Position numbers and translations under genes: made by a program
Notes under the pieces: model-generated
The model's input: the letters and a program-made list of their open reading frames with translations, nothing else
Told to the model about the DNA's origin: nothing
Database searches by the model: none
Shown here: piece by piece, positions 28,201-38,163 of the stretch
Numbering within the stretch: the first letter of the stretch is position 1
Layout: every line of letters starts with the position of its first letter
NCBI RefSeq assembly: GCF_002440555.1
Contig: NZ_DJUR01000016.1
Coordinates: forward strand, 1 to 51,199
Source of the DNA: Aerococcus sp. UBA6277
GTDB lineage: Bacteria > Bacillota > Bacilli > Lactobacillales > Aerococcaceae
Direction: 5' to 3'
Length of the DNA stretch: 51,199 nt

Positions 28201-28734
28201 AAGAATCAACCCATGGCCTTTGTGACAATAGAGGACCAAACGGGACAGATTTCTGTCACAGCCTTTCCGGAAGCTTATATCACTTTCGCCAAACATTTAA
28301 ACCAGGGCAATGCCTTGTTGGTTTACGGAAAGACGCAGAAGCGAAATGATGAATTGCAAGTCCTCTTGACTAAGGCTTGGATGTTGGATGAAGATACAAG
28401 AGCTTATTTAAACAACTTGCAACAAAAACAAGCAGGTGGGTCTGATCAAGCAGGTTATAGCGGCGGACAAAGTCAGCAAATCAACCAAAGTAAACAATCT
28501 AAGCAATCCCCAGTTTGTTGGATTCGCGTTGAAGACAAGGCCAAGGCTAGTGCGCTGAAAGCTGGACTACTAGAAGTTGTTGGGAAATATCCGGGTCAAA
28601 CCAGGCTTCATTTCACAATTGTGGCGAGTCAGGAAAACTACTGGTTGTCTGAAAAATATGCCATTAAAGTGACGGAGGAATCCGTTACTGAATTGGTTGC
28701 TGTCTATGGCGAGGGAAATGTGGTTGTAAAATAA
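25237..28734 (+). CDS. dnaE: DNA polymerase III subunit alpha DnaE
   Basis: Error-prone/primer-extending replicative polymerase of Firmicutes that hands primers to PolC. The 1165-residue product has an N-terminal PHP domain, the palm with GPGRGSAAGA and the catalytic PDIDLDF, the fingers, and a C-terminal OB fold (about 965-1050). In the PHP domain the usual HxH reads HVN, so metal binding and any proofreading are probably lost. A Gln/Ser/Lys-rich stretch (about 1058-1090) separates the OB fold from the C-terminal domain. GAGGAGGTG precedes the ATG. Confidence 0.97.
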   Translation: MFVPLHVNSAYSLLTSPMSVEAYVQAGATAGYTHLGLADVNVMSGSLAFVRACAQNGITPLIGLTVQFNIDNVKEELVVYAKNYEGYQHLMALSSSLKLQVEANRRAIYQEITMHADDYIVIFSAMSGPHMRYLKQGDGQADYDQLEKELLWWRRHFSDDQLFLGLSALENEQFHAKAIIELSEQAGIPLVAMPHIQYANPDDFFTQQVLEAIDNNKPMTRIDELKQVKGTHALRSPGQWAKMYQDPDVQDSVYKESLDRLEAAVKGIDIVFPQVETLLPKYPLPSEYTDTPKYLKDLAEAGLAKRVTEITDAYTDRLAYELSVIHDMGFDDYFLIVWDVMNYAHQHHIQTGPGRGSAAGALVAYVLEITDVDPIANDLLFERFLNPERQNMPDIDLDFPDNKRQEVLDYIYRKYGDNRVAQIATFGTFGARQALRNVGTVFGKAQVTLSEWANTVGNNPNLPAETLTSVYDQSQKLRELIENEDHGQLWFDTARKLEGLPRHVSTHAAGVVIADQPLTLHTPLQASSTHIPNTQYTMGDVEAVGLLKVDFLSLSNLTILHDGLAAVGKLTRRPVKALDIPLDDPKTYEIFQHADTNGVFQFESDGIKNVLKQVAPTSIEDVVAVNALYRPGPVQQIPHFVARKHGRESIAYPHPDLTPILAPTYGIMVYQEQVMQVTQKIAGFSLSEADILRRAIGKKKHETIEKVRKQFISGAIENGYQESVAVQIYDYIEAFANYGFNKSHSFAYSYLAYQLAWIKANYPVAFYYGNLKHTRIYDKKGKNLVLEAKNHGVEVVNPDINRSFYGLSVVDDHQLQLGLGDIRGIPKRAVEEMIQAREAEGPFKDFTDFIHRLGKFALKEDILVKLAQAGALDSFGYNRRTLQLEAIPKMITHEQLFKTDNQHQTSLLGDDDLSAIFAPKIIEIDEFDQHQLIENEIETLGQALSINLFEDYEGFYQTGLIDYIENLKENGKAFFLGEVMAVKRITTKKNQPMAFVTIEDQTGQISVTAFPEAYITFAKHLNQGNALLVYGKTQKRNDELQVLLTKAWMLDEDTRAYLNNLQQKQAGGSDQAGYSGGQSQQINQSKQSKQSPVCWIRVEDKAKASALKAGLLEVVGKYPGQTRLHFTIVASQENYWLSEKYAIKVTEESVTELVAVYGEGNVVVK

Positions 28735-28774
28735 GAAAAATCCTTGTTTATCTTTGCACAAATTGATAAAACGT

Positions 28775-28803
28775 AAGACATTAGCTATGAAAAATGGTAG
28801 AAT
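28775..28803 (+). promoter_or_regulatory. Promoter of pfkA-pyk
   Basis: AAGACA (28775-28780), 17 bases, then TGG-extended TAGAAT (28798-28803). Confidence 0.65.
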
Positions 28804-28826
28804 AACACTATAAATAAATTAATTGA

Positions 28827-29807
<981 letters not shown>

Positions 29808-29837
29808 TTTTTTCTAAGAAAGGATGCATTAATCATT

Positions 29838-31604
29838 ATGGAAAAAAATACCAAGATTGTATGTACCATTGGACCCGCATCGGAGTCTGTAGACACTTTA
29901 GTTCAACTGATTGAATCAGGTATGAACGTTGCTCGTTTGAACTTCTCTCATGGAGATCACGACGAACATTTAGCACGTATCAATAACATCCGTGAGGCTT
30001 CAGAAAAAACCGGTCGTCGCGTTGCAATCTTATTAGATACTAAAGGTCCTGAAATTCGTACAAACAACATGAAAGACCACAAACCTGTAACATTGGTTAA
30101 AGGTTCTGAAGTTCGTGTGTCAATGACAGAAGTTGAGGGTGACGAAACAAAATTCTCAATTACATACACTGAATTGATTAATGACGTAGAAAAAGGTTCT
30201 CATATCTTAATTGATGATGGTTTAATAGACTTATTAGTAACTGATATCGACACTGCAAACAACGAAATCGTTACTGAAGTACAAAACACTGGTGTCATCA
30301 AAGATAAAAAAGGTGTCAACGTACCGGGCGTTTCTGTTCAATTGCCAGGTATTACTGAAAAAGATGCAAATGATATCCGTTTCGGTCTAGAAAATGATAT
30401 TGACTATATTGCAGCGTCATTCGTACGTAAACCAGGTGATGTCTTAGAAATCCGTGAAATTCTAGAAGAAACTGGTAACGAATCAGTTCAAATCATCCCT
30501 AAAATTGAAAACCAAGAAGGTGTAGATAACTTAGACGATATCTTATCTGTATCTGATGGTTTAATGGTTGCTCGTGGTGACTTAGGGGTAGAAATCCCAG
30601 CTGAACTAGTACCAGTTGTACAAAAAGAAATGATCCGTAAATGTAACTTAGCTGGTAAACCGGTTATTACAGCTACACAAATGTTAGATTCAATGCAATC
30701 TAACCCACGTCCTACTCGTGCAGAAGCATCTGACGTTGCTAACGCAATCTTTGATGGTACGGACGCAATCATGCTTTCAGGTGAAACTGCTGCTGGTGAC
30801 TATCCAGTAGAAGCAGTTCAAACAATGAACCGTATTGCCTTAGTAACTGAAGGACGTGAAGAAGCGAAAACTGACATTAGTTCATTGAAACCAAGTACAG
30901 AAGGCGACATGGCAGAAGCAATTAGTCAATCTGTTGCTTACACTGCTCGTAGCTTAAGCGTTTCAACAATCGTTGCAGCGACTGAATCTGGTCACACTGC
31001 GAAAATGATTTCTAAATACCGTCCAAGCGCTAAAATTATCGCTTTAACTTTCTCTGAAAGCCAAGCACGTAAATTAGTTTTAGCTTGGGGTGTAGAGCCA
31101 TTTGTTGTGGAAAAACCAGCTTCAACTGATGAAATGATGTCATTAGCAGGTACTGTAGCGAAAGAATCTGGCTACGCTCACGACGGTGATACAATCATCA
31201 TCTCTGCTGGTGTACCAGTTGGTGAAAAAGGTACTACTAACTTGATGAAAATCCAAGTTATTGGTGAAAAATTAGTATCAGGTTCTGGTATTGGTGAAAA
31301 ATCTGTTGTTGGTCATGCAGTAGTTGTAGACAACGCAGCAGATGCAGTAGCTAACGTAAAAGCTAACTCTGTATTAGTTGTGAAATCAACTGACAACGAC
31401 TACAATGAGGCAATTAAAAACGCTGCAGCAGTAGTTGTTGAAAAAGGTGGATTAACAAGCCATGCAGCAGTATTAGGTGTAGAAAATGGTATTCCAGTTG
31501 TTGTAGGTGCAGAAAATGCAACTTCTTCAATTGAAAACGGCCAATTAGTAACAGTTGATGCTCGTCGTGGTATCGTTTATAACGGTGCAACTACAACTAT
31601 CTAA
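29838..31604 (+). CDS. pyk: Pyruvate kinase with C-terminal phosphohistidine domain
   Basis: Converts phosphoenolpyruvate and ADP to pyruvate and ATP. The 588-residue product begins with the usual [12 protein letters not shown] and contains the active-site [10 protein letters not shown] and [12 protein letters not shown] blocks. The last 90 residues or so are the PEP-utilising mobile domain ([11 protein letters not shown], His near 541), the extra domain usual in Bacilli. The SD (AAGGA) is about 14 bases from the ATG, longer than ideal. A strong terminator follows. Confidence 0.98.
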   Translation: MEKNTKIVCTIGPASESVDTLVQLIESGMNVARLNFSHGDHDEHLARINNIREASEKTGRRVAILLDTKGPEIRTNNMKDHKPVTLVKGSEVRVSMTEVEGDETKFSITYTELINDVEKGSHILIDDGLIDLLVTDIDTANNEIVTEVQNTGVIKDKKGVNVPGVSVQLPGITEKDANDIRFGLENDIDYIAASFVRKPGDVLEIREILEETGNESVQIIPKIENQEGVDNLDDILSVSDGLMVARGDLGVEIPAELVPVVQKEMIRKCNLAGKPVITATQMLDSMQSNPRPTRAEASDVANAIFDGTDAIMLSGETAAGDYPVEAVQTMNRIALVTEGREEAKTDISSLKPSTEGDMAEAISQSVAYTARSLSVSTIVAATESGHTAKMISKYRPSAKIIALTFSESQARKLVLAWGVEPFVVEKPASTDEMMSLAGTVAKESGYAHDGDTIIISAGVPVGEKGTTNLMKIQVIGEKLVSGSGIGEKSVVGHAVVVDNAADAVANVKANSVLVVKSTDNDYNEAIKNAAAVVVEKGGLTSHAAVLGVENGIPVVVGAENATSSIENGQLVTVDARRGIVYNGATTTI

Positions 31605-31649
31605 TCTTTCTTAACCTGAGTCACTAAAATCTATTATTCGGACATTTAA

Positions 31650-31696
31650 AAAGTGTTGACTGAGCTTTGTTAGCTCGGTCAACACTTTTCTTTTTC
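31650..31696 (+). terminator. Terminator of pfkA-pyk
   Basis: AAGTGTTGACTGAGC pairs with GCTCGGTCAACACTT (15 pairs, one G-T), followed by T-rich sequence. Confidence 0.9.
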
Positions 31697-31832
31697 ATAA
31701 AATGATACATTATATTAAATGATTCGATGAATTCTTCATTATTTTCTAATTTTTGTACAAATATAATTGCCCCTATTGGAAATAAAGGCTAAAATGGATA
31801 AGAGAAATTGAAAAATTAGGAGGAAACTGTAC

Positions 31833-33029
31833 ATGCTACGTTTCATTACAGCTGGTGAATCACATGGTCCATTGGAAACTGCGATCATTGAAGGCGTTCC
31901 AGCAAACTTACCAATCGATATAGATAAAATCAACGAGAATCTTGCTCGCCGTCAAATGGGTTATGGTGCAGGTAATCGTATGAAAATTGAAAAAGATCAA
32001 GTGCGCATTACTTCAGGTGTTCGCCATGGATTAACTTTAGGTTCACCAATTACGTTGATTGTTGAAAATAGAGACTTTAAAAAATGGACTGAAATCATGA
32101 GTGCAGAAGATGTAGAAGAGGGTATTAAAAAACGTCGTACTGTACATCATCCACGCCCGGGGCATGCTGACTTAGTTGGTGGGATCAAATACGGTTTTAA
32201 AGACCTACGTAACGTTTTAGAGCGTTCATCTGCTCGTGAAACAACGATGCGTGTAGCCGTGGGTTCTATTGCCGAACAAATCTTAGATGGCTTAGATATT
32301 GAAATCATCGCTTACGTTAAAGCTTTAGGTGGCGTTGAAGGTAAGGTTGATGCAACAAGTCTTTCTTATGAAGAAATCCGTCAAACAACGGATGAATCAG
32401 AATTAAAAATGATTGACCACTCAATTGATGAAGAAATCAAAGCGAAAATTGACCAAGCGAAAAAAGATGGCACTACTTTAGGTGGGGTTATCGAAGTGAT
32501 TGCTAAAAATGTTCCTGCTGGTTTAGGTTCATACACACATTGGGACAAGAAATTAGACGCTAAATTAGTAGGTGCTATGGTATCGATTAACGCCTTTAAA
32601 GCGGCTGAAATCGGTGATGGTGTTGAAGTGGCTAGCCGTTTTGGTAACGAATTAATGGATGAAATTGCCTACGACGATACACAAGGTTTCTACCGTTTAA
32701 CCAATCATATGGGTGGTTTTGAAGGTGGTATGACAACTGGTATGCCAATTATTGTCCGTGGATACAAAAAACCAATTCCAACACAATACCATCCATTACA
32801 ATCAGTGGATATCTACACCAAAGAACCTTACAAAGCGTCGATTGAACGTTCTGACATTACGGCGGTACCACGTGCAGCCATTATTGGTGAGACAGTAATC
32901 GCTACTGAATTAGCCCAAGCAATTTTAGAAAAATTCCCACATGATGACTACAATGAATTAGTCAAAGCAGTAAACAACTACCGTGAATACGCTAAAAACC
33001 CTGACATTTGGCAAAATGAAGGAGAGTAA
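31833..33029 (+). CDS. aroC: Chorismate synthase
   Basis: FMN-dependent enzyme making chorismate from 5-enolpyruvylshikimate 3-phosphate, last step of the shikimate pathway. The 398-residue product has the N-terminal RFITAGESHG signature, GYGAGNRMKIE, and the RSSARETTMRVAVG block. AGGAGG precedes the ATG. aroA begins eight bases after the stop, with its ribosome-binding site inside aroC. A TATAAT at 31762-31767 is a possible -10 without a clear -35. Confidence 0.97.
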   Translation: MLRFITAGESHGPLETAIIEGVPANLPIDIDKINENLARRQMGYGAGNRMKIEKDQVRITSGVRHGLTLGSPITLIVENRDFKKWTEIMSAEDVEEGIKKRRTVHHPRPGHADLVGGIKYGFKDLRNVLERSSARETTMRVAVGSIAEQILDGLDIEIIAYVKALGGVEGKVDATSLSYEEIRQTTDESELKMIDHSIDEEIKAKIDQAKKDGTTLGGVIEVIAKNVPAGLGSYTHWDKKLDAKLVGAMVSINAFKAAEIGDGVEVASRFGNELMDEIAYDDTQGFYRLTNHMGGFEGGMTTGMPIIVRGYKKPIPTQYHPLQSVDIYTKEPYKASIERSDITAVPRAAIIGETVIATELAQAILEKFPHDDYNELVKAVNNYREYAKNPDIWQNEGE

Positions 33030-33036
33030 GACATCC

Positions 33037-34320
33037 ATGAAAGAATTAATGATTGATGCCAATCCATTAGAAGGGACAATCACGATTCCTGGTGATAAAT
33101 CAATTTCTCACCGGGCGATCATGTTCGCTTCTATTGCTAAAGGCACCACAAAAATTGAAGGCTTTCTACATGCGGAAGACTGTATTTCAACCATGAATAT
33201 CTTCCGTGATTTAGGTGTTCAAATTGATGAAGAGGCAGATGGGTCTGTCGTCGTTCACGGTAAGGGTATTGAAGGCTTAACAGCACCAAATCATGCCTTA
33301 GATGCTGGAAACTCCGGTACGACCATGCGTTTACTGGCAGGACTTTTTTCAGGATTTCCATTTAAAATTAAAATGATTGGTGACGAATCTCTATCAAAGC
33401 GACCAATGAACCGTGTTATGCTACCATTACGTCAAATGGGGGCATCGATATCTGGTTCAGAAGGTAGCGAGTTTGCGCCTTTGTATATCCAACCAGTTGA
33501 CCACTTAAATGCCATCGAATATGATATGCCAGTGGCATCTGCCCAGGTAAAATCAGCAATCTTACTGGCAGGTTTATCTGCTAAAGGTACAACAATTATC
33601 CATGAAAAAGAGCGGTCACGTGACCACACTGAAAACATGTTAAAAAACTTTGGCGTTGAACTAAAAGTAGACGATAAAGACATCTATCTAGAAGGTGGCC
33701 AAAGCTTAACAGCTACGGATATTACAGTCCCAGCAGATATTTCTTCAGCAGCCTTCTTCATTGTTGCTGCACTATTAGTTAAAGGGTCTAAACTCCACAT
33801 GCCAAATGTTGGTTTAAATCCAACCCGAGCTGGGATTATTGAAGTCTTGCACAATATGGGTGCCAACATCGAAACATGCTTGCATGAAGGAGGCTTGAGC
33901 GGTGACTTAACTGTTTCTGCCAGCGACTTAAAAGCAACAGAATTTGGTGGCGACATTATTCCAGCATTAATTGATGAAATTCCAATTATCGCTTTAGCGG
34001 CTACCCAAGCGGAAGGTCGGACAGTGATTCGCAACGCTGAAGAATTAAAAGTAAAAGAAACTGACCGTATTCAGGTCACAGCCCAAGAATTAAATAAAAT
34101 GGGTGCCAACATCGAAGAAACTGAAGATGGCATGATTATTACTGGTCCAACACCATTGCACGCAGCGGATGTGGATAGTTACGGTGATCACCGTATTGGT
34201 ATGATGCTACAAGTTGCTGCTTTATTGGTAAAAGAAGGAACTGTCAACTTGGCTCGCCCTGAAGCAGTCAACATTTCTTTCCCAAGCTTCTTCGATGACT
34301 TAGCCGCTTTAAGCGCGTAA
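33037..34320 (+). CDS. aroA: 3-phosphoshikimate 1-carboxyvinyltransferase (EPSP synthase)
   Basis: Joins phosphoenolpyruvate to shikimate 3-phosphate. The 427-residue product has PGDKSISHRA near the N terminus and LDAGNSGTTMRLLAG, both active-site blocks, and the late ELKVKETDRI. The frame is open upstream to 32983 inside aroC, but AAGGAGAG at the aroC stop serves the ATG at 33037. It sits between aroC and aroK. Confidence 0.97.
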   Translation: MKELMIDANPLEGTITIPGDKSISHRAIMFASIAKGTTKIEGFLHAEDCISTMNIFRDLGVQIDEEADGSVVVHGKGIEGLTAPNHALDAGNSGTTMRLLAGLFSGFPFKIKMIGDESLSKRPMNRVMLPLRQMGASISGSEGSEFAPLYIQPVDHLNAIEYDMPVASAQVKSAILLAGLSAKGTTIIHEKERSRDHTENMLKNFGVELKVDDKDIYLEGGQSLTATDITVPADISSAAFFIVAALLVKGSKLHMPNVGLNPTRAGIIEVLHNMGANIETCLHEGGLSGDLTVSASDLKATEFGGDIIPALIDEIPIIALAATQAEGRTVIRNAEELKVKETDRIQVTAQELNKMGANIEETEDGMIITGPTPLHAADVDSYGDHRIGMMLQVAALLVKEGTVNLARPEAVNISFPSFFDDLAALSA

Positions 34321-34354
34321 ATCACCAAATTGGAAATGAAAGGTTGATCAAAGG

Positions 34355-34879
34355 ATGCCAATCATATTAACAGGATTTATGGGTGTCGGAAAGACAACAG
34401 TCGGGCGCATTTTGGCCAACAAGTTAGGGGTCCCATTTGTGGACATGGACTTGTATATCGAGACCCGTCGAGGTCAGACGATTGCAGAAATCTTTGATCA
34501 AATTGGAGAATCGGGTTTTAGATTATTGGAGTTTCAAATCTTGACGGAATTACTAGAGGCTGAAGAAAATGCCGCTTTAGTGATTTCAACCGGTGGTGGT
34601 ATTGTGGAAACGGCTGAATGCCGTCAACTGCTAGCCCAACATGACAAGGTTTTCTACTTACAAGATACCTTTGAAACCTCGTGGCAACGGATTAATCGTG
34701 GTGGTCCCGGTAACAATGACCGCCCTTTAGTCAATGCCAATAGTAAATGTCAAATGGCTGCCAAGTATGAACGCCGAATTCCTTTATACGAGGAAGTGTC
34801 GAATTACCTACTGGATGTTCGTCAAAGCGATGCACATGAAACCGCAGAAGTAATTAGGAAAATGTGTGAAATGAATTAA
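34355..34879 (+). CDS. aroK: Shikimate kinase
   Basis: Phosphorylates shikimate at the 3-hydroxyl. The 174-residue product has the P loop GFMGVGKTT (7-15), DMD of the shikimate-binding site shortly after, and the conserved STGGGIV and NDRPL. Together with aroC and aroA it completes the last three enzymes from shikimate to chorismate; earlier aro genes are not in the window. A hairpin terminator follows. Confidence 0.96.
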   Translation: MPIILTGFMGVGKTTVGRILANKLGVPFVDMDLYIETRRGQTIAEIFDQIGESGFRLLEFQILTELLEAEENAALVISTGGGIVETAECRQLLAQHDKVFYLQDTFETSWQRINRGGPGNNDRPLVNANSKCQMAAKYERRIPLYEEVSNYLLDVRQSDAHETAEVIRKMCEMN

Positions 34880-34896
34880 TTAAAATGTACTTGTGT

Positions 34897-34935
34897 AAAA
34901 AGGAGGTATCAGCTTAAGTGCGGGCCTCCTTTTTT
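34897..34935 (+). terminator. Terminator of aroCAK
   Basis: AAAAAGGAGG (34897-34906) and CCTCCTTTTT (34925 on) form a stem around an 18-base loop, ending in T residues. Confidence 0.75.
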
Positions 34936-34989
34936 CATGCAAAAAAAGGCGGAACAATGACAACTTATACATTATTTGCATAATCGACG

Positions 34990-35018
34990 TTTACCTTTAG
35001 TTGAGAATCGAGTATAAT
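34990..35018 (+). promoter_or_regulatory. Promoter of cvfB
   Basis: TTTACC (34990-34995), 17 bases, then consensus TATAAT (35013-35018). A second extended -10 (TGA-TACAAT, 35063-35071) lies closer to the gene. Confidence 0.7.
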
Positions 35019-35111
35019 CTGATGTTTGAAGAATGAAGCTGCGGCCAAGTAATTAATAAATATGATACAATGAGATTAACATGCAAAAGCACCGTTTTAA
35101 GGAGAAAATAT

Positions 35112-35972
35112 ATGAGCGCACAATTAGGGACCGTTACTACAGCGTTAGTAACCGATCAAAATGACAAATTTTATTCAGTACAAAAAGAGGGTATTACTTA
35201 TCAACTTGATAAGAACGAAGGGGATTACCAATTAGGTGATGCGGTTCAAGGTTTCATCTATGAAAATATGAAACACACTAAAATGATGACCACCCAATTA
35301 CCTGACGTTCGTCAAGGACGTTATGGTTGGTCAACGGTTACTGCAGTCCGTAAAGACTTGGGGGTCTTTGTAGATATTGGTTTAGCGGACAAGGAAATTG
35401 TGGTTTCTTTAGATGACCTACCAAGTGAAAAACACCTATGGCCGAAAAAAGGCGACCGCTTATTTATCCGTTTAGAAGTGGATAAAAAAGAACGGATTTG
35501 GGGTAAATTAGCTGAAGACCAAGTTTTCCAACACATTACCAACAAACTATCACCCCAATCAAAATCTTGGACCAACCAAGAAGTAAAAGGGACCGTCTAC
35601 CACGCAAAATTAGTGGGGACTTATGTAATTACAGATGACTACTTTCTAGCCTTTATCCATGAAAGTGAACGCTTGGAAGAACCACATTTAGGACAAGAAG
35701 TCCAAGGGCGTGTCATCGGTATCGGACAAAATGGGAACTTGAATATGTCCTTGAAACCATTAGCCCACACGGTAATTTCTGAGGATGCACAAATGATTTT
35801 GGCCTTGTTACAACGCCAACCGAATCATTTCTTGCCATACCACGATAAATCGAATCCAGATGATATCCGTGAATACTTTGGCATCTCTAAAGCACAATTC
35901 AAGCGTGCCTTAGGGAACTTATTGAAGAATGGTCAAGTTGAACAAGTCGAAGGCGGCATCCGTCTTAAATAA
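35112..35972 (+). CDS. cvfB: S1-domain RNA-binding regulator CvfB
   Basis: Cytoplasmic RNA-binding protein of the CvfB/YitL family, known in staphylococci and streptococci to affect virulence and RNA metabolism. The 286-residue product has successive S1-like domains: about 1-60, about 65-130 (with VRKDLGVFVDIGLADKEIVV) and about 140-215, then a winged-helix end (DDIREYFGISKAQFKRALGNLLKNG). Fourteen upstream in-frame codons are open, but AAGGAG fits the ATG at 35112. It stands alone with its own promoter. Confidence 0.92.
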   Translation: MSAQLGTVTTALVTDQNDKFYSVQKEGITYQLDKNEGDYQLGDAVQGFIYENMKHTKMMTTQLPDVRQGRYGWSTVTAVRKDLGVFVDIGLADKEIVVSLDDLPSEKHLWPKKGDRLFIRLEVDKKERIWGKLAEDQVFQHITNKLSPQSKSWTNQEVKGTVYHAKLVGTYVITDDYFLAFIHESERLEEPHLGQEVQGRVIGIGQNGNLNMSLKPLAHTVISEDAQMILALLQRQPNHFLPYHDKSNPDDIREYFGISKAQFKRALGNLLKNGQVEQVEGGIRLK

Positions 35973-36093
35973 TGAGTCATTAAAAGTTTATCCGCGTAGT
36001 TTGATGCATTTCATTTTTTGGAAAATTATATCATCCATCAAGTAGGTAAACCTTTGACTATATATGTTTTTGTGAAGTGAAGAAAGGGTAAGC

Positions 36094-36993
36094 ATGAAGC
36101 TAACTGAAGTGATTGAAGATTTTTTAAATACCATGCGCGTAGAAGAAGGGTTGGCAGAAAATTCCATCATCTCCTACAAGCAAGAATTAAACCGAATGAT
36201 GACCTATTTAAATCGACAAGGCATTGAAAAAGTCCAAGTTATTAGTCAGGATACAGTGTTAGACCATTTAAAGTGGATGGACGAAGACCATTTGGCCACG
36301 TCAACCCGGTCACATTACGTGTCAACCTTGCGTCATTTCTTCCGCTACCTAAAATTGGATGGGGTCATTGAAGACAATCCAATGGAGAAGATTTCTTTAC
36401 CTAAGAAAACCCAACATTTACCAGCTGTTTTAACCTTAGACGAAGTTGATCGGATTTTAGCGACGCCAGATATCACTAAACCACTAGGGTTGCGGGATAG
36501 AACCTTGTTAGAAACCCTGTATTCAACCGGCATGCGGGTATCTGAAATCATCCATATCAAACTAGAAGACATTCATTTAGATATGGGCTTTATCCAAACC
36601 ATTGGTAAAGGGGATAAAGAAAGACTAGTCCCAATCGGTGAGATGGCAGAAGACTGGATTAACAAGTATCTAACAGAAGGGCGTCCAAAACTAGTAAAAG
36701 ATGAGGACGAGACCCAAGGCTATTTATTCGTGAATAACCGGGGTAAGCCTTTATCTAGACAAGGTGTTTGGAAGAACTTGAAGAAGATGGTGGTTATGGC
36801 TCATATCACCAAAGACATCAGTCCCCATACCCTCCGCCATTCCTTTGCCACCCATTTACTTGAAAATGGGGCGGACTTAAGAGTTGTCCAAGAACTCCTT
36901 GGCCACTCTGATATTTCAACAACGCAAATATACACGCATATTCATGCCCAACATATGAAGGATATTTATCACCAAAATCATCCGCGGGCATAA
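36094..36993 (+). CDS. xerD: Site-specific tyrosine recombinase XerD
   Basis: Resolves chromosome dimers at dif together with XerC under FtsK control. The 299-residue product has the N-terminal SAM-like core-binding domain (about 1-90) and the catalytic domain with Arg in STGMRVSEI (near 148), Lys in GKGDKERLVP, HTLRH near 245, LLGHSDIST, and the nucleophile Tyr in TQIYTH near 279. GAAAGGGT precedes the ATG. XerD rather than XerC is chosen from overall resemblance and the isolated position next to cvfB. A terminator follows. Confidence 0.92.
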   Translation: MKLTEVIEDFLNTMRVEEGLAENSIISYKQELNRMMTYLNRQGIEKVQVISQDTVLDHLKWMDEDHLATSTRSHYVSTLRHFFRYLKLDGVIEDNPMEKISLPKKTQHLPAVLTLDEVDRILATPDITKPLGLRDRTLLETLYSTGMRVSEIIHIKLEDIHLDMGFIQTIGKGDKERLVPIGEMAEDWINKYLTEGRPKLVKDEDETQGYLFVNNRGKPLSRQGVWKNLKKMVVMAHITKDISPHTLRHSFATHLLENGADLRVVQELLGHSDISTTQIYTHIHAQHMKDIYHQNHPRA

Positions 36994-37030
36994 AAATACA
37001 AGAAATGTTTGCATAACCCCATACTCAACT

Positions 37031-37060
37031 AAAAAGGCAGGATTATCCTGCCTTTTTTTT
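37031..37060 (+). terminator. Terminator of xerD
   Basis: AAAAAGGCAGGAT and ATCCTGCCTTTTT form a compact stem followed by a long T run. Confidence 0.9.
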
Positions 37061-37123
37061 GCATGTTTTCAGAAAATGGTTATTTATTACCTGGTTTGAA
37101 GCCACAAATTGCTTCATGTAATT

Positions 37124-37129
37124 TATAAT
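37124..37129 (+). promoter_or_regulatory. -10 of the ABC exporter operon
   Basis: Consensus TATAAT about 120 bases before the ATPase start. An inverted repeat TGAAGC-N8-GCTTCA (37097-37116) lies where the -35 should be, and there is no standard -35, so an activator or repressor site is possible. Confidence 0.4.
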
Positions 37130-37250
37130 GTATATATGGGTGCAATAAAATTCGTTGAATTACTTGGATTTTTGCCTTAAACAAGTCATTTCGGCAGAAC
37201 AAGGGAAAGAAACAGAGAAAACATAAGAAAGCAAAGGGAGGAGAAAGTGT

Positions 37251-38163
37251 ATGTTACAAGTAGAACATCTACGAAAAACCTTCGGCAGAGTTGTCGCAGT
37301 AGATGATGTATCATTTGAAATTCAACCGGGCACCATACTTGGAATTGTTGGCCAGAATGGATCTGGCAAAACGACAATTTTTCGAATGATTCTAAATTTT
37401 CTAACACCAGAAAATGGGGGGGCAAGTTAAATGGGACGGCCAACCCTTACATATGAAGAAAGTGTATGACACGGTGGGATACTTACCCGAGGAACGTGGA
37501 CTTTATGAGACCATGACCATTGAAAAACAAATCATGTATTTTGCCCGCTTGCGTGGCATGAAAAAGAAAGAAATCAATGCCAAAATTGATGAATGGCTAG
37601 AAAACTTCAATGTTAAAGGTGACCGTAAAGATAAGATTAAAACCTTATCCAAAGGGAACCAACAAAAGGTTCAATTGATTGCCACCTTAATCCATGAACC
37701 AAAATTGGTCATTTTAGATGAGCCATTTTCAGGATTAGACCCAGTGAATGCAGGCTTTTTGATGGAAGGTATTCTACGACTGCGCGATCAAGGCGCATGT
37801 ATCATTTTTTCAAGTCATAATATGGCCAACGTCCAAGATGTTTGTGATTCAGTTATTATGATTCATAACGGGGAGCAGAAACTTTACGGGCCAATTAATC
37901 AAGTGCGTGATGCCTACGGAAAAACAAGATTATTCGTCCAAGCTGAAGGATGGGATCAAGAAGCCCTAGCCGCCTTAGAAGGGGTGGAATCGGTTAGCAA
38001 ATTAACAACAGGGGAATATAAGTTAATCCTAGAAGATGAAAATATAGGGCCTGAATTGTTCAAGACCATCTCAAAAGGTGAATACATTCAATCCTTTAGC
38101 CAACAACCGCCAACACTAGATGAAATATTTAAAATGGAAGCAGGTGGACGTCATGAGAAATAG
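37251..38163 (+). pseudogene. ABC transporter ATP-binding protein (NatA/YhaQ type), frameshifted
   Basis: Two frames together encode one ABC ATPase of about 303 residues. The first (37251 to a stop at 37430) carries the start and Walker A GQNGSGKTT (34-42). The second carries the Q loop region, the signature LSKGNQQK, Walker B LVILDEPFSGLDP and the switch His in FSSHN. They join if one G is removed from the G7 run at 37416-37422, restoring PENGGQVKWDG. GGGAGGAG precedes the ATG. The permease gene overlaps the 3' end. As it stands the product is cut soon after Walker A, so the exporter would be inactive unless the run varies by slippage or the extra G is a sequencing error. Confidence 0.8.

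Noticed and set aside
37414..38163. Separate ABC ATPase gene starting at ATG 37414
   Set aside because: It would lack Walker A and has no ribosome-binding site; Walker A is in the preceding frame from 37251.
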